Source: an uncultured candidate division Zixibacteria bacterium
GTDB taxonomy: Bacteria; Zixibacteria; MSB-5A5; SM1-73
DNA length: 59,195 nt
Assembly: GCA_903908285.1 (NCBI GenBank)
Contig: CAIVRH010000044.1
Span: forward strand, 1-59,195
Reading direction: 5' to 3'
The stretch's first letter is position 1. The number at the start of each line of letters is the position of its first letter. The notes beneath the pieces are model-generated. The model was not told where the DNA came from and searched no databases. It saw only the letters and a list, made by a program, of their open reading frames with translations. Position numbers and translations under genes: made by a program. Shown here in pieces: positions 33,589-42,518 of the stretch.

Positions 33589-34676
33589 GGCCACCTGTCC
33601 GATCTACGCACGATGGTAACCGGGGTATCCACCGTGACGTACTGCATGATATTATCCATCTCCCGGTCGGTCAGCGCCACACAACCATCGGTCCAATCCC
33701 GGTTTTGACCTCCTCCCCCGTGTATCTCGATAAGCCCGCCGATGCGGGCGTGGGGAGCGATGATCCCTTTTCTTTTGTTCTCGCTGAACCGGTTTTTATC
33801 CATCTGGTTGGGATAGCTGATAAGAAGCGCCCGGTAAAACTTGCTTGCCCGTTTTACCGTGGAGATTGTGTATTTCCCCTCCGGTGTGGCGCCGTCTCCG
33901 GAAAAGAGCTTTTGGTGAGCGGAGTTATAACCCAGCTCACATTTATATACGTGCGCTATCTCCCCGCTCCGAATCAAATAAGTCTTGTGCGCAGCCTTAT
34001 CTACGATCACCGCGTAGGTTCCGTTGGCGCGGGACTCATCCAGAGTCTCCTGGACCCAACGGCGCCAGATCTGTATTTTCTTGGCTTCGTCGTTGGCATA
34101 TTCCGCCAATAGCTCGACTAGTTGATGCAGGGATTTTCTCCCCTTCTCCGCGGTCTGACGAGCCTCTTCGTATTCCCCCTTATCGAGTAAAAGCTCGCTG
34201 GTTTTAAGCGACATATCAGCTAAAGACCAGTACCGCTCCGCTTTGAAATTTGCCCAGGAGCCGCCGTCCAACGCCTCCCGGCATAGGAGCAACTCGTTTT
34301 CCAGCTCAGCTCTTTCATTTTGCGCCGTCGAATCGAGCTTTTGGATCCGGTCCTGAGCCTGCAGAGTGGCCTGGTGTGCCATCGCGGTGGCTAAGTTAAG
34401 CAGAGAGTCGGCTATCCGGTAATTGCGGAACGGTGCCAGCCTGCCATTCTGGAAGGCCATTTCCATCCATCCCTTCTGCATAAGACCTTGAGCTGAACGG
34501 TAGGTTGGCTCGGCATAGCGTAAGACCGATGCTTTAACCGCTTGATCCAGCGCCTGTTTGGCATTTTCTAAAGACTGCTCTGGAGGATGCTGACCCGGAA
34601 GGAATAAAAAAGCCAGCCCGGAAAAAAGAATTATGCTGAGCACCACCACCAATAAAAGCTTGAACTTAAAGCGCAG
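33585..34676 (-). CDS. L,D-transpeptidase family protein with helical N-terminal region
   Basis: This is a 363-aa protein with a membrane helix near the N-terminus, a long helical region rich in Ala/Gln/Arg (about 35-210, TPR or coiled-coil-like), and a C-terminal YkuD/ErfK domain (about 215-360) with LIEIHGGGG and the catalytic DGCVALT. An in-frame TTG occurs at 34652, but GGAGG at 34688-34684 lies seven bases from a CTG at 34676; starting there adds the basic residues RFK in front of the helix, as expected for a membrane anchor, so CTG is proposed. Confidence 0.75.
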   Translation of the reverse strand: MRFKFKLLLVVVLSIILFSGLAFLFLPGQHPPEQSLENAKQALDQAVKASVLRYAEPTYRSAQGLMQKGWMEMAFQNGRLAPFRNYRIADSLLNLATAMAHQATLQAQDRIQKLDSTAQNERAELENELLLCREALDGGSWANFKAERYWSLADMSLKTSELLLDKGEYEEARQTAEKGRKSLHQLVELLAEYANDEAKKIQIWRRWVQETLDESRANGTYAVIVDKAAHKTYLIRSGEIAHVYKCELGYNSAHQKLFSGDGATPEGKYTISTVKRASKFYRALLISYPNQMDKNRFSENKRKGIIAPHARIGGLIEIHGGGGQNRDWTDGCVALTDREMDNIMQYVTVDTPVTIVRRSDRWP

Positions 34677-34711
34677 AGGAACCCCTCCCCGAATACGAAA
34701 TAAATCTCAAA

Positions 34712-34745
34712 AACGGGGGGTCGCCCATTCTGACGACCCCTCGTT
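34712..34745 (-). terminator. intercistronic terminator-like hairpin
   Basis: Minus-strand AACGAGGGGTCG pairs with CGACCCCCCGTT apart from one mismatch and is followed by TTTTGAG. It lies between the DUF4398 lipoprotein gene and the transpeptidase genes, so it may partly uncouple their expression. Confidence 0.6.
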
Positions 34746-34784
34746 ATGATACGATATGCTAAGATGATTGCGTGATCAAATCGA

Positions 34785-35381
34785 TTACTTACCCATCTTT
34801 TTGGCTTTGGCTGCCGCGATTTCGTCTATGACTGCCTGAGCTTTTTGCATGGCGGCTTCAACCTTGGCTTTGGCGATTTTGTATTTGCCAGCATTGAAAT
34901 CGTTGTTGGCATCGTCAAAGCTGGCTTGAGCTGCAGCCAGATCGTTCTTTATCAATTCGATATCGGCTTTGGAACCTTTGCCCTTTGGAGCTTTGGCTAA
35001 AGCTGCGTTGGCTGAATCCAGTACCGCTTTGGCTTGGGTCAAAAGACCGGTCACCTCTTGTTTCACCCGCTCCTTTTCTGCTGCAGCGTCTTGCGATGCT
35101 TTGCTAGCTAAAGCATCGGCACTTACATACAATGCCTTCGCCTTGCTATAGCTTCTGAAGAGAGCAAATTTGCCGTCCGCTTCCTGCTTGGATGCGTTGG
35201 CGGCATTAAGGGTATCCATGGCTACCTGGAAGGATTCGGGCACATACTCTTCTGCCTCGGCGGCTCTGGCTGCCTCGATAGAGGAGTTGGCTTTTTGTAT
35301 TTCCTGATCTGGGGGCTTGGCACATCCGATAAATACCAGCAAAGCAAATAACGCAAAAACCACTGCAATACGCTTATACAT
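34785..35381 (-). CDS. DUF4398-like coiled-coil lipoprotein
   Basis: This is a 198-aa lipoprotein. The signal ends LVFIGC, a lipobox with lipidated Cys20. The mature part is almost entirely alpha-helical, Ala/Lys/Glu-rich, with heptad-like spacing (about 25-195), as in DUF4398 envelope lipoproteins. It lies just upstream of two L,D-transpeptidases, so a role in envelope or peptidoglycan linkage is plausible; the Lys-rich C-terminus (AAKAKKMGK) recalls lipoproteins joined to peptidoglycan, which is inference. It starts after AAGGGAAG. A long leader with a strong hairpin precedes it. Confidence 0.75.
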   Translation of the reverse strand: MYKRIAVVFALFALLVFIGCAKPPDQEIQKANSSIEAARAAEAEEYVPESFQVAMDTLNAANASKQEADGKFALFRSYSKAKALYVSADALASKASQDAAAEKERVKQEVTGLLTQAKAVLDSANAALAKAPKGKGSKADIELIKNDLAAAQASFDDANNDFNAGKYKIAKAKVEAAMQKAQAVIDEIAAAKAKKMGK

Positions 35382-35469
35382 TTGACTTCCCTTTCCGCCG
35401 GTTAGTTTAGTTAATCACTTCGGATAGATACAAGTCCGGCCTCCTGGTATCCATCCGGTTTTATTTGTT

Positions 35470-35514
35470 CCCCAACGGGATGATCTCATCCCTTTTGGGG
35501 AGGTGCCTATTATA
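35470..35514 (-). promoter_or_regulatory. leader hairpin and possible proximal -10 upstream of the lipoprotein gene
   Basis: CCCCAA / GGGATGA-TC-TCATCCC / TTGGGG (35470-35500) forms a long nearly perfect hairpin about 90 nt before the start codon. A minus-strand TATAAT lies at 35514-35509 but lacks a good -35. The hairpin could stabilise the mRNA or regulate translation. Confidence 0.45.
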
Positions 35515-36340
35515 AACTTTCTAGTTTCTACATTTGCAGATATTTAACCACACCACCTCCTTAAGTAAGATGCCTTTTCGGCACTAAAATGTTTAGTTTA
35601 AGTTTTTTAATCCTTGGTTTTTTGTGCTAATTTTTTGAAGGGTAAAAAAAGAAGGATACGCACCCTTTGGGCACACATCCTGCGTGAGTCTTCTCCTTTA
35701 ATCCAATTCTCCCGGTTATGTTGGATTGCACACCATCCAACCAATTCCTTTAAAACCTTTGTCCTTAAAAGACCTACCACCCAAAAACACCAATAAGGAC
35801 AAAATGGATTTAACGGGTGATTAATATATACATTCCTAAGAACTTGTCAAGGGGTTTTTTCATTTTTACAGCTAACCCTATTAGGATCACGATGTTGGCA
35901 ATTAACCTTCTCAAGGGAAACAACTGTCGTTTTCCCCTATTTTAAAGAAGCCGAATTTTCACTCGAACTGATAGGAAATTTTGTGAGGACGGTATTATAT
36001 CAAGAGTTTGGTGTTTAAACATTAATAAGATCGGAATATTTTTTGATATCTTTAGGGCAATCGAAAAAAGTAGGGAATTAATCCTGGGTAAGTTCACCCA
36101 GCCAGATAGATCGCTATTACGGATGAAGTCTCTCCCTTCGATTTTATTCATCCATTAACCGTAAGCTGGGGGTCAAGAATTGCGAACCGTTTAAAAAAAC
36201 GCTATCCGTACCGGCGCCGGACCAATATTCTTATAGTCCATGCTCCGGTACAGGTTCGCGATATCTTTGAAAACGAAATTCGATAGGATCAATCCATCCC
36301 TTTCCCGTTTATGGGATATTTTATGCAACCGGATCTTAAA
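35515..36340. other. non-coding region with one consensus promoter
   Basis: Minus-strand TTGACA (35850-35845), 16-bp spacer, TATATT (35828-35823) would direct transcription toward the lipoprotein gene with a leader of about 435 nt. Apart from this the ~830 bases hold no recognisable gene. Confidence 0.5.
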
Positions 36341-36514
36341 TCAAACCCGAAAGCCGGCTAAGGCACAACCCAAAGCTCCGGTGATTTGGGGATATTCCGG
36401 AATCAAGACCGGCCTGCCAACACTCCTCTCCAGCAGCTTTTGTATGCACGGATTAAGAGCCACCCCCCCGACGAACACCAGATCATCCTCTAGAGGACCC
36501 TTCAGTTGGTAGGA
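36341..36514 (-). pseudogene. C-terminal fragment of a BadF/BcrA-type ATPase (2-hydroxyacyl-CoA dehydratase activator)
   Basis: A minus-strand frame of about 55 codons reads DDLVFVGGVALNP, then GRPVLIPEYPQITGALGCALAG. This is the characteristic C-terminal end of the BadF/BadG/BcrA/BcrD (HgdC-like) ATPase family. The N-terminal ~200 residues (nucleotide-binding loops and cluster cysteines) are missing upstream, where the aspartyl protease gene ends, so it is a relic. Confidence 0.7.
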
Positions 36515-36571
36515 TGATCCCCGTTGAATTATGGGAGGACAGGGCTTGCAGACAACGTAACTTTCCGTCAC

Positions 36572-37810
36572 TTATATCAACCGGCGCAGCTTTAATGATG
36601 CTTCGATGATGTTCTCAGCCCGATTGACTTTCAAGCGGATCAACTCTCCCTCATTTTTTAATAGAAGATAAAGATCGTTCTCGGAAATCCGGGAAGAGGG
36701 TGTATCGTTGATCTCGAAGATCTGATCTCCCGGCTCCAAGCCCGCTTCGCCTGCCGGCGAATCGGGGAGAACGTGCCGGATGACGAAATTGCCCGACATC
36801 GTATTGGAAACCGAAAGCCCCGCCATGCCGAACTCGAAAGGCTCATTAAAATGGCGGTTGGGTTCCAAGAACATACGTTTCCGGGAATAATCGAAAATGA
36901 CATTGAACCGGCGGAGCGTCATATTGCCCAGATTTCCTTCCTTCTCCAAGGGCATGAATTTTTCTACGAAAAACGATGTCACCAAATTGGTCAAGGTGTA
37001 TTTTCCCAAACTCAGGCTTTTGATCCGCCCCGCCTGAGCTTCGATTTCGCATCCGATCCCCCGCGCCCAGACCGGGACTGTTTTTTGGGGAGCGACGAGG
37101 CTGGGTTTCGACCCGATATTCAAAGATAAGGCATGGGAAGCGCCGAGATCCACAACCAGTTCCACCGGGACCCGTTGACCGTTCAGCAGTTCCACCCTGG
37201 CAGTGATCCGGGGAAAGCGGTCGTTGAAAATGAGGGGTACTGCGCTCCCGCTTTGGGTGTCAGGAAAATCCCCCGGCTCTGAAAAGGTGATGATATCGCG
37301 GTCATTATCTATCTTTACCACAAAACGGCTGAAGAGGGCGTACCCGATGATGCCGTCCATCATCAGCCCCAGAAGGGAATCGGAGGGGAGCGGTTGCACC
37401 ATGACTGTCTGCTCCCTCAATTGTAGTGTCCCGATTTCTATGGACACGTTCTGAATCTCATTGGCAGCTGACTCACCGCCGCCGAACCCTGGATTGGCCA
37501 CTGATTGACCGGTTGTATCAGAATAAAGCGCAGATGTCTTTGGATTTTCGAAGAGAAGCACACCGTCCAGCGGCATGCCGGTATCAACCACCAGATTGAA
37601 GGGTCCCCGGCCATTGATGGTGGCAAGGATGTGAACATGGTTGACGCTCAACTCGAACGGTATCTCCGTCTTCTTCTGATCTGTCAGCCAAATGTAAGTT
37701 CCGGACGATCCGCCTAATTTTGCGGGATCGCATATTTGCTGGGCAGAAACCGCAACGCAAATGAAAAGAATCACAGCCATATTAACCATTATGCCTTTTG
37801 GTAGGGCCAT
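36572..37810 (-). CDS. exported aspartyl protease (retropepsin-like) with PDZ domain
   Basis: This is a 412-aa protein with a signal peptide (1-23). Two retropepsin-like halves follow: VVDTG at D76 and VVDLG at D221, each preceded by a hydrophobic strand, plus DGIIGY (152-157) typical of this bacterial family. A PDZ domain (about 325-405) has GLEPGDQIFEIND. The second motif has Leu in place of Thr/Ser. Start supported by AGGAG. It is the third gene of an operon with a MarR-GNAT regulator and an S41 peptidase, 65 bases after the latter. Confidence 0.8.
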   Translation of the reverse strand: MALPKGIMVNMAVILFICVAVSAQQICDPAKLGGSSGTYIWLTDQKKTEIPFELSVNHVHILATINGRGPFNLVVDTGMPLDGVLLFENPKTSALYSDTTGQSVANPGFGGGESAANEIQNVSIEIGTLQLREQTVMVQPLPSDSLLGLMMDGIIGYALFSRFVVKIDNDRDIITFSEPGDFPDTQSGSAVPLIFNDRFPRITARVELLNGQRVPVELVVDLGASHALSLNIGSKPSLVAPQKTVPVWARGIGCEIEAQAGRIKSLSLGKYTLTNLVTSFFVEKFMPLEKEGNLGNMTLRRFNVIFDYSRKRMFLEPNRHFNEPFEFGMAGLSVSNTMSGNFVIRHVLPDSPAGEAGLEPGDQIFEINDTPSSRISENDLYLLLKNEGELIRLKVNRAENIIEASLKLRRLI

Positions 37811-37875
37811 CGGTCACTCCTAAGTAATGAGTCGGGAGCTTGGACGAGTGGGCACAGGGCTCCTGATATACAGGA

Positions 37876-39279
37876 TTAATCGGATGTTCGGGGCGAGCTG
37901 TCGGAACGACCGTCATTATATATACCGATGACCTCGGTTATCCGCCCGGTGGCATCGCTGTTAAACTTGAGCCGGAAATATCTCAATTCATCGAATATGA
38001 AGGTGTCCTGAGACATCGGTACCATTTTATATTTGGGGCGGCCTTCTCTTTGATAGTAAAGATCCCCATTCTCCAAGGTTATGGCTCTGGGTCCGTATTT
38101 GCCGGCATACTTTTGCAAAATATTGACGTCGACCTTGGCCGGGTTTTGCAGCGCATTCAGCGTTTCAACCGTCCAGGTGAGCTTTTGTTTTTTATTCTCA
38201 TCCTTGGTTTGCAGGGCGATCTTTTTTATGGCTTCCAGGTAAGCTGTCTGCAGCGCCTTTTCCTGGGGGACAGCGATATCCGGCGTGATTCCGGTCCCTT
38301 CCCAGTTGGTTCCGGTTATGGGATTGATAGCTCTCCCCATCGGTAACTGTATTCCAACTTTGAGTGTGGGGAAGAATACTTCCGTGACCGGGTGTGCGCC
38401 CCCGCCGGTGGTTTCGCCGACGATGGTGGCTCGTTTCATATTCTTCAGGTTATAGGTAAACTCTTCCGCTCCAGAGAAGGTATAGCTGCTGGTGAGCACG
38501 AATACCGGAACCTTGGATAACTTTCTCCCCGGAACGTAGGCCTGGGTCCAGAACTGGTTGATAACATTTTTGGGACGGATGTAGAAGCTGTTTAGGTGCT
38601 GCGGCTCATCAAACAGATAACTGGTGAGAAGCTGAATCATGGAGGGTTCTCCGCCGCCGTTCTGGCGCAAATCGAAAATCAAAGCATCGCAGTTTTCCAG
38701 AAAATTCATGGCTGCTATAGCCGTAGCTCCGGCCCAGCGGGCATGGCTGAACCGGCGGAAGTCGACATAACCCACGTTTCCATCCATCCACTCCACCTTA
38801 TAGAATCCAAAGTTGTCGTAAGCCTCCTCCTGAATCAGCTGATCAAGCTCCTCCTGAGACATCGAATCCGTATCTTTCAAACCGAGCGGTATCTCTGGAA
38901 AATATCCGACTCTAAGATGTTTATCCTTGCATACATCAAGAAGATCTTGGGTGAGTTTGTCGGTAAACTGCATGGTGCTGGTGATATCCTTATATTCACC
39001 CTTCTTGAATTTATCGCGCACGTGCTTCTTCATTTGCTTGGCTTTGTCGGGATAAACGTAATTGGAATCCAAAGCCAAGGTGACACTGTCGATGATCATG
39101 GCTTGCATTTTAGCATCGATTTTCTCATCCGGGAGGGATGCACCTTGCTGACTATGAGCATCCAGGGCATTCAGGAATAGACAAATGAATATGTATCCGA
39201 TTATCAATCCCGCCGTGATGATCCATTTGGGATTGATTTTCCGAAGAATGAAACGTGGCATCAGATGAAATCTAAACAT
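37876..39279 (-). CDS. S41 family serine peptidase
   Basis: This is a 467-aa protein with an N-terminal membrane/signal segment (about 16-38), a helical N-terminal domain (50-120) of the IRBP/tricorn-like S41 type, and the catalytic domain (about 150-360). It shows ALIFDLRQNGGG, the nucleophile region VLTSSYTFSGAEEF and VGETTGGGAHP. A C-terminal beta domain (about 385-460) resembles those of other secreted S41 enzymes. It starts after GGAGG, which overlaps the stop codon of the MarR-GNAT gene, so the genes are coupled. Confidence 0.85.
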   Translation of the reverse strand: MFRFHLMPRFILRKINPKWIITAGLIIGYIFICLFLNALDAHSQQGASLPDEKIDAKMQAMIIDSVTLALDSNYVYPDKAKQMKKHVRDKFKKGEYKDITSTMQFTDKLTQDLLDVCKDKHLRVGYFPEIPLGLKDTDSMSQEELDQLIQEEAYDNFGFYKVEWMDGNVGYVDFRRFSHARWAGATAIAAMNFLENCDALIFDLRQNGGGEPSMIQLLTSYLFDEPQHLNSFYIRPKNVINQFWTQAYVPGRKLSKVPVFVLTSSYTFSGAEEFTYNLKNMKRATIVGETTGGGAHPVTEVFFPTLKVGIQLPMGRAINPITGTNWEGTGITPDIAVPQEKALQTAYLEAIKKIALQTKDENKKQKLTWTVETLNALQNPAKVDVNILQKYAGKYGPRAITLENGDLYYQREGRPKYKMVPMSQDTFIFDELRYFRLKFNSDATGRITEVIGIYNDGRSDSSPRTSD

Positions 39280-39284
39280 GGCTC

Positions 39285-40274
39285 TTACCTCCTATTTATA
39301 TTTTTTGGTTTTTTCACCTCTTCGATATTCAGTTGCAGGGTTATGGTGGGACGCTGGTAACTGAAGCTCTGTTGAACCCTCGGACTGACCTGAACGAATC
39401 CCAGACTTCGATAGAGGTTATTGGCGGCTGTCAGTTTGGGATTGGTATTCAAAAGAACGATGCATGCTCCCAGCGATCTGGCCCGGTCTATCATCTCCAG
39501 TGCCAGCCGCTTGCCCACCTGTCGCCCTTGCGCTTTCTCCGTAACCGCCATCTTGGCCAATTCATAAGTGGTCTTATCGTGCTTAATCAACGCCGCGGTA
39601 CCCACGATTTTACCGTCCACCCGGGCGAAGAGAATCTTGCCGCCGCGTTTGATAATCTCCCCTTCGGGATCGGAAAGAAGCTTATCGTCGACCGGCTCCA
39701 CGGAGAAATATTTCTTCAGCCATTCCCGATTCAGGGTCTTGAAATACTTCCGGTACCGGGGTTTATAATCGATAATCTCGACTGCTTCGGCCTGTCGGCT
39801 TTTGATGTGCAGCATGATGCGGTCAAACATCTCGGTTTCGTCCAGGGCGTTTTCTATCTTGTCTAAAGTGCCCAACAGATCCACACCGCTTTCATCCAGC
39901 AGCTCCTGATTAGCCTCTTTTATGTCTTTCCAGATGGGTTTCAGTTTTGCGGCCAGTTCCTTGCCTGACGGGGATAAGGACAAAAGACGCTTTCGCTCGT
40001 CGGTCTTGTCGCGCCGGGAGACGATCAAACCCGCCTTTTCCATTATTCCCGCCACCTGGTTGACTGCCGGATGGGTGATCTGGAGCTCGTGAGAAATCTC
40101 GGTAACCGCCAGGGGAGACTTGCGGGATAAAAGGTAGAACACGGTGAACCAGCGGGGTTCGAACTCCAGCCTCTGCTCCCGGTAGATGCGGAAGCCGTCC
40201 CGCATCAGCCGGTCCGAAAGCCGCTTCAAGCGGCTGGCCAGAGCCAGAGGCCCCAGCTGTTTGATCAAATCCAT
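39285..40274 (-). CDS. MarR-family regulator fused to GNAT acetyltransferase
   Basis: This is a 329-aa fusion. Residues 10-150 are a MarR winged helix (FTVFYLLSRKSPLAVTEIS, HPAVNQVAGIMEKAGLI, RRDKTDERKRLLSLS). Residues 175-315 are a GNAT acetyltransferase with the acetyl-CoA loop KAQGRQVGKRLALEMI. MarR-GNAT fusions are a known architecture whose targets are mostly unknown. An upstream ATG at 40313 is in frame, but GAAGGAGG fits the ATG at 40274. A 16-bp palindrome 46 bases upstream is a probable autoregulatory operator for this regulator and the two proteases after it. Confidence 0.85.
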   Translation of the reverse strand: MDLIKQLGPLALASRLKRLSDRLMRDGFRIYREQRLEFEPRWFTVFYLLSRKSPLAVTEISHELQITHPAVNQVAGIMEKAGLIVSRRDKTDERKRLLSLSPSGKELAAKLKPIWKDIKEANQELLDESGVDLLGTLDKIENALDETEMFDRIMLHIKSRQAEAVEIIDYKPRYRKYFKTLNREWLKKYFSVEPVDDKLLSDPEGEIIKRGGKILFARVDGKIVGTAALIKHDKTTYELAKMAVTEKAQGRQVGKRLALEMIDRARSLGACIVLLNTNPKLTAANNLYRSLGFVQVSPRVQQSFSYQRPTITLQLNIEEVKKPKNINRR

Positions 40275-40320
40275 TTGCCATCCTCCTTCCAGGATAAGCA
40301 TATTCACCTTCACATAATTT

Positions 40321-40336
40321 ACGTAAGTACTTACGT
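40321..40336. promoter_or_regulatory. 16-bp perfect palindrome, probable MarR operator
   Basis: ACGTAAGTACTTACGT equals its own reverse complement. It lies next to a TACAAT hexamer (a candidate -10) upstream of the MarR-GNAT gene, as expected for an autorepressor site. Confidence 0.65.
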
Positions 40337-40512
40337 TAATTGTAACCGGTTTGTTGCAGAAATAGGTAAAATAATTTTCTGATACTCAAAATGGGGAGAT
40401 TCCCTTCAGATGAGAGTGTTTCTAAAGTTAAGCAGTGAATCATACAGCATAAATTAACCAAACCGGCGCAATTGGCAAGTAACTTTTAGGATAAGTGGGA
40501 ATATGAAATGAC

Positions 40513-40550
40513 AAAAAAGGGGGGCGTTCCCTTGATATGGGAACGACCCC
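40513..40550 (-). terminator. Rho-independent terminator of the P5C dehydrogenase gene
   Basis: Minus-strand GGGGTCGTTCCC (40550-40539) pairs with GGGAACGCCCC (40531-40521) around a 7-base loop, followed by CCTTTTTTGT. The remaining bases to 40681 include a CCCTCTCCCC...GGGGAGAGGG inverted repeat (40610-40632) of the dispersed type. Confidence 0.8.
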
Positions 40551-40681
40551 GGATTTGATCGTGAGCCACCTTGAATATTAGAAAGGTGTTTAATCCCCCT
40601 CACCCTGAATCCCTCTCCCCGATGGGGAGAGGGAAAAGCAGGGTCTTTATTTTGCCACGAACTACGAACCACGAACCGCTT

Positions 40682-42310
40682 TTACGCCTGTCCCATGAAC
40701 GGGTACTTAAAGTCCGATGGGGGCAATAGATTTTCTTTGATGGCGCGGGGGGAGGTCCAGCGGATCATGTTGTGGAGGGCGCCGGCTTTATCGTTGGTGC
40801 CGGAGGCTCTGGCGCCGCCAAACGGCTGTTGGCCCACAACTGCGCCGGTCGGCTTGTCGTTGATGTAGAAATTGCCTGCTGCGTTACGAAGAATCTTCTG
40901 TGCCGTCTCCACCGCATTCCGGTCGGTGGCGAATATCGCGCCGGTTAAAGCGTAAGGGGAGGTTTCATCGCACAGATGCAGGGTCTTTTCGTAATCGGCA
41001 TCATCGTAGACATGGATGGTGATCACCGGGCCGAATATCTCCTCCTGCATGGTCTTGAATTTGGGATTGGAGGTCACGATCACCGTGGCATCGATATAAT
41101 ATCCCTTGGAATCGTCACAATTGCCGCCAGCGATGATCTCGGCATCAGAGGCGCTTTTGGCGTAGTCGATATATTCCTTGATGCTGTCGAATGCGCTTTT
41201 GTCGATCACCGCATTCATGAAATTGGAGAAATCGCACGGGTCCCCCATCTTGATCTGCCCGATCTGTTTGAGCATGATTTCTTTGGTCTGGGGCCAGAGT
41301 GATTTCGGGATGTAAGCTCGTGAAGCGGCGGAACATTTTTGACCCTGGTATTCGAAGGCGCCGCGGGTGATGGCTGTAGCGACCTGGGAAGGATTAGACG
41401 ACTGGTGCACGAAGATGAAATCCTTTCCGCCTGTCTCGCCGACGATGCGGGGATAGGTTTTGTATTTAGCGATATTCGCTCCGATGGTCTTCCACATCCC
41501 CTGAAAAACTGCGGTTGATCCGGTGAAATGAATTCCCGCCAAATTCTCGTTGTTCAAGACCACCTCGCTGATCTCGGATGAGTTTCCGGTGACGAAGTTG
41601 ATTACCCCGGGGGGAAGTCCCGCTTCCATCAATATCTGCATGATGATATGAGAGGTATAGAGCACGCTCCGGGCCGGCTTCCACACTGCCACGTTTCCCC
41701 ATAATGCTGGCGCGGTGGGTAGGTTGCCGTTGATCGAGACGAAATTGAACGGGGTGACGGCAAAGATGAAACCTTCCAGGGGCCGGTAGTCGATCCGGTT
41801 CCAGATCAAGGGATCGGGATTGATCGGCTGGATGTCGGAGATCATCTGCATGTAATAGGCGTTGAAGCGGAAGAAATCGACCAGCTCGCATACCCCGTCG
41901 ATCTCCGCCTGGTAAGGGCTTTTGGAGTGCGCCAGCATGGTGGCGGCGTTCATGATATAGCGATAGGGTCCGGCTAAAAGATCAGCGGCTCTAAGGAAGA
42001 TGGCCACCCGCTGTTCGACCGGCATCACTGCCCAGGTTTTTTGGGCTTTCAGGGCAGAATCGATTGCCGCTTGAATATCCTTCTTGCTGCCGTGATAAGC
42101 ATAACCCAGAACCAGATTGTGGTCGTGTGGTGCGGTCATTTTGACCTTCTTGTCCGTGCGGATCTCCTTGCCGTCGATGACCAAAGGGACTTCGATCTGT
42201 TTGGATTTCATCTCAGCTAAAGCGGCTTTGAGTTTGTCTCTTTCCGGCGAACCGGGAGCATAACTATAAACCGGCTCGTTGACCGGCTGTGGAATTCGAT
42301 AGTTACCCAT
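40682..42310 (-). CDS. pruA: L-glutamate gamma-semialdehyde (1-pyrroline-5-carboxylate) dehydrogenase
   Basis: This is a 542-aa aldehyde dehydrogenase oxidising glutamate semialdehyde/P5C to glutamate with NAD in proline and arginine breakdown. It matches the ALDH4-type length. FIFAVTPFNF, HFTGSTAVF, the general-base Glu in GETGGKDF (E292) and the nucleophile in GQKCSAASR (C326) are all present, along with GGARASGTNDKAG near the C-terminus, typical of ALDH4. It starts after AAGGAGG. No proline dehydrogenase is adjacent, so it is monocistronic here. Confidence 0.9.
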   Translation of the reverse strand: MGNYRIPQPVNEPVYSYAPGSPERDKLKAALAEMKSKQIEVPLVIDGKEIRTDKKVKMTAPHDHNLVLGYAYHGSKKDIQAAIDSALKAQKTWAVMPVEQRVAIFLRAADLLAGPYRYIMNAATMLAHSKSPYQAEIDGVCELVDFFRFNAYYMQMISDIQPINPDPLIWNRIDYRPLEGFIFAVTPFNFVSINGNLPTAPALWGNVAVWKPARSVLYTSHIIMQILMEAGLPPGVINFVTGNSSEISEVVLNNENLAGIHFTGSTAVFQGMWKTIGANIAKYKTYPRIVGETGGKDFIFVHQSSNPSQVATAITRGAFEYQGQKCSAASRAYIPKSLWPQTKEIMLKQIGQIKMGDPCDFSNFMNAVIDKSAFDSIKEYIDYAKSASDAEIIAGGNCDDSKGYYIDATVIVTSNPKFKTMQEEIFGPVITIHVYDDADYEKTLHLCDETSPYALTGAIFATDRNAVETAQKILRNAAGNFYINDKPTGAVVGQQPFGGARASGTNDKAGALHNMIRWTSPRAIKENLLPPSDFKYPFMGQA

Positions 42311-42518
42311 ACAACCTCCTTAATGGTTTATAATAATTTCAATATGATTTTCATAACCAAGCCAAACCTCAGAAACAATTAAGCAAATACGGAAGGACTT
42401 TCTGAATCAATTGGAGACAACCTGCAGATAATCGACAAGAGTGTATAACTCCTGATATTTAATTTTTCAGGCATACATTGCAATTGGTGTACAAACTTCT
42501 GTATTATATCGTTACTTG

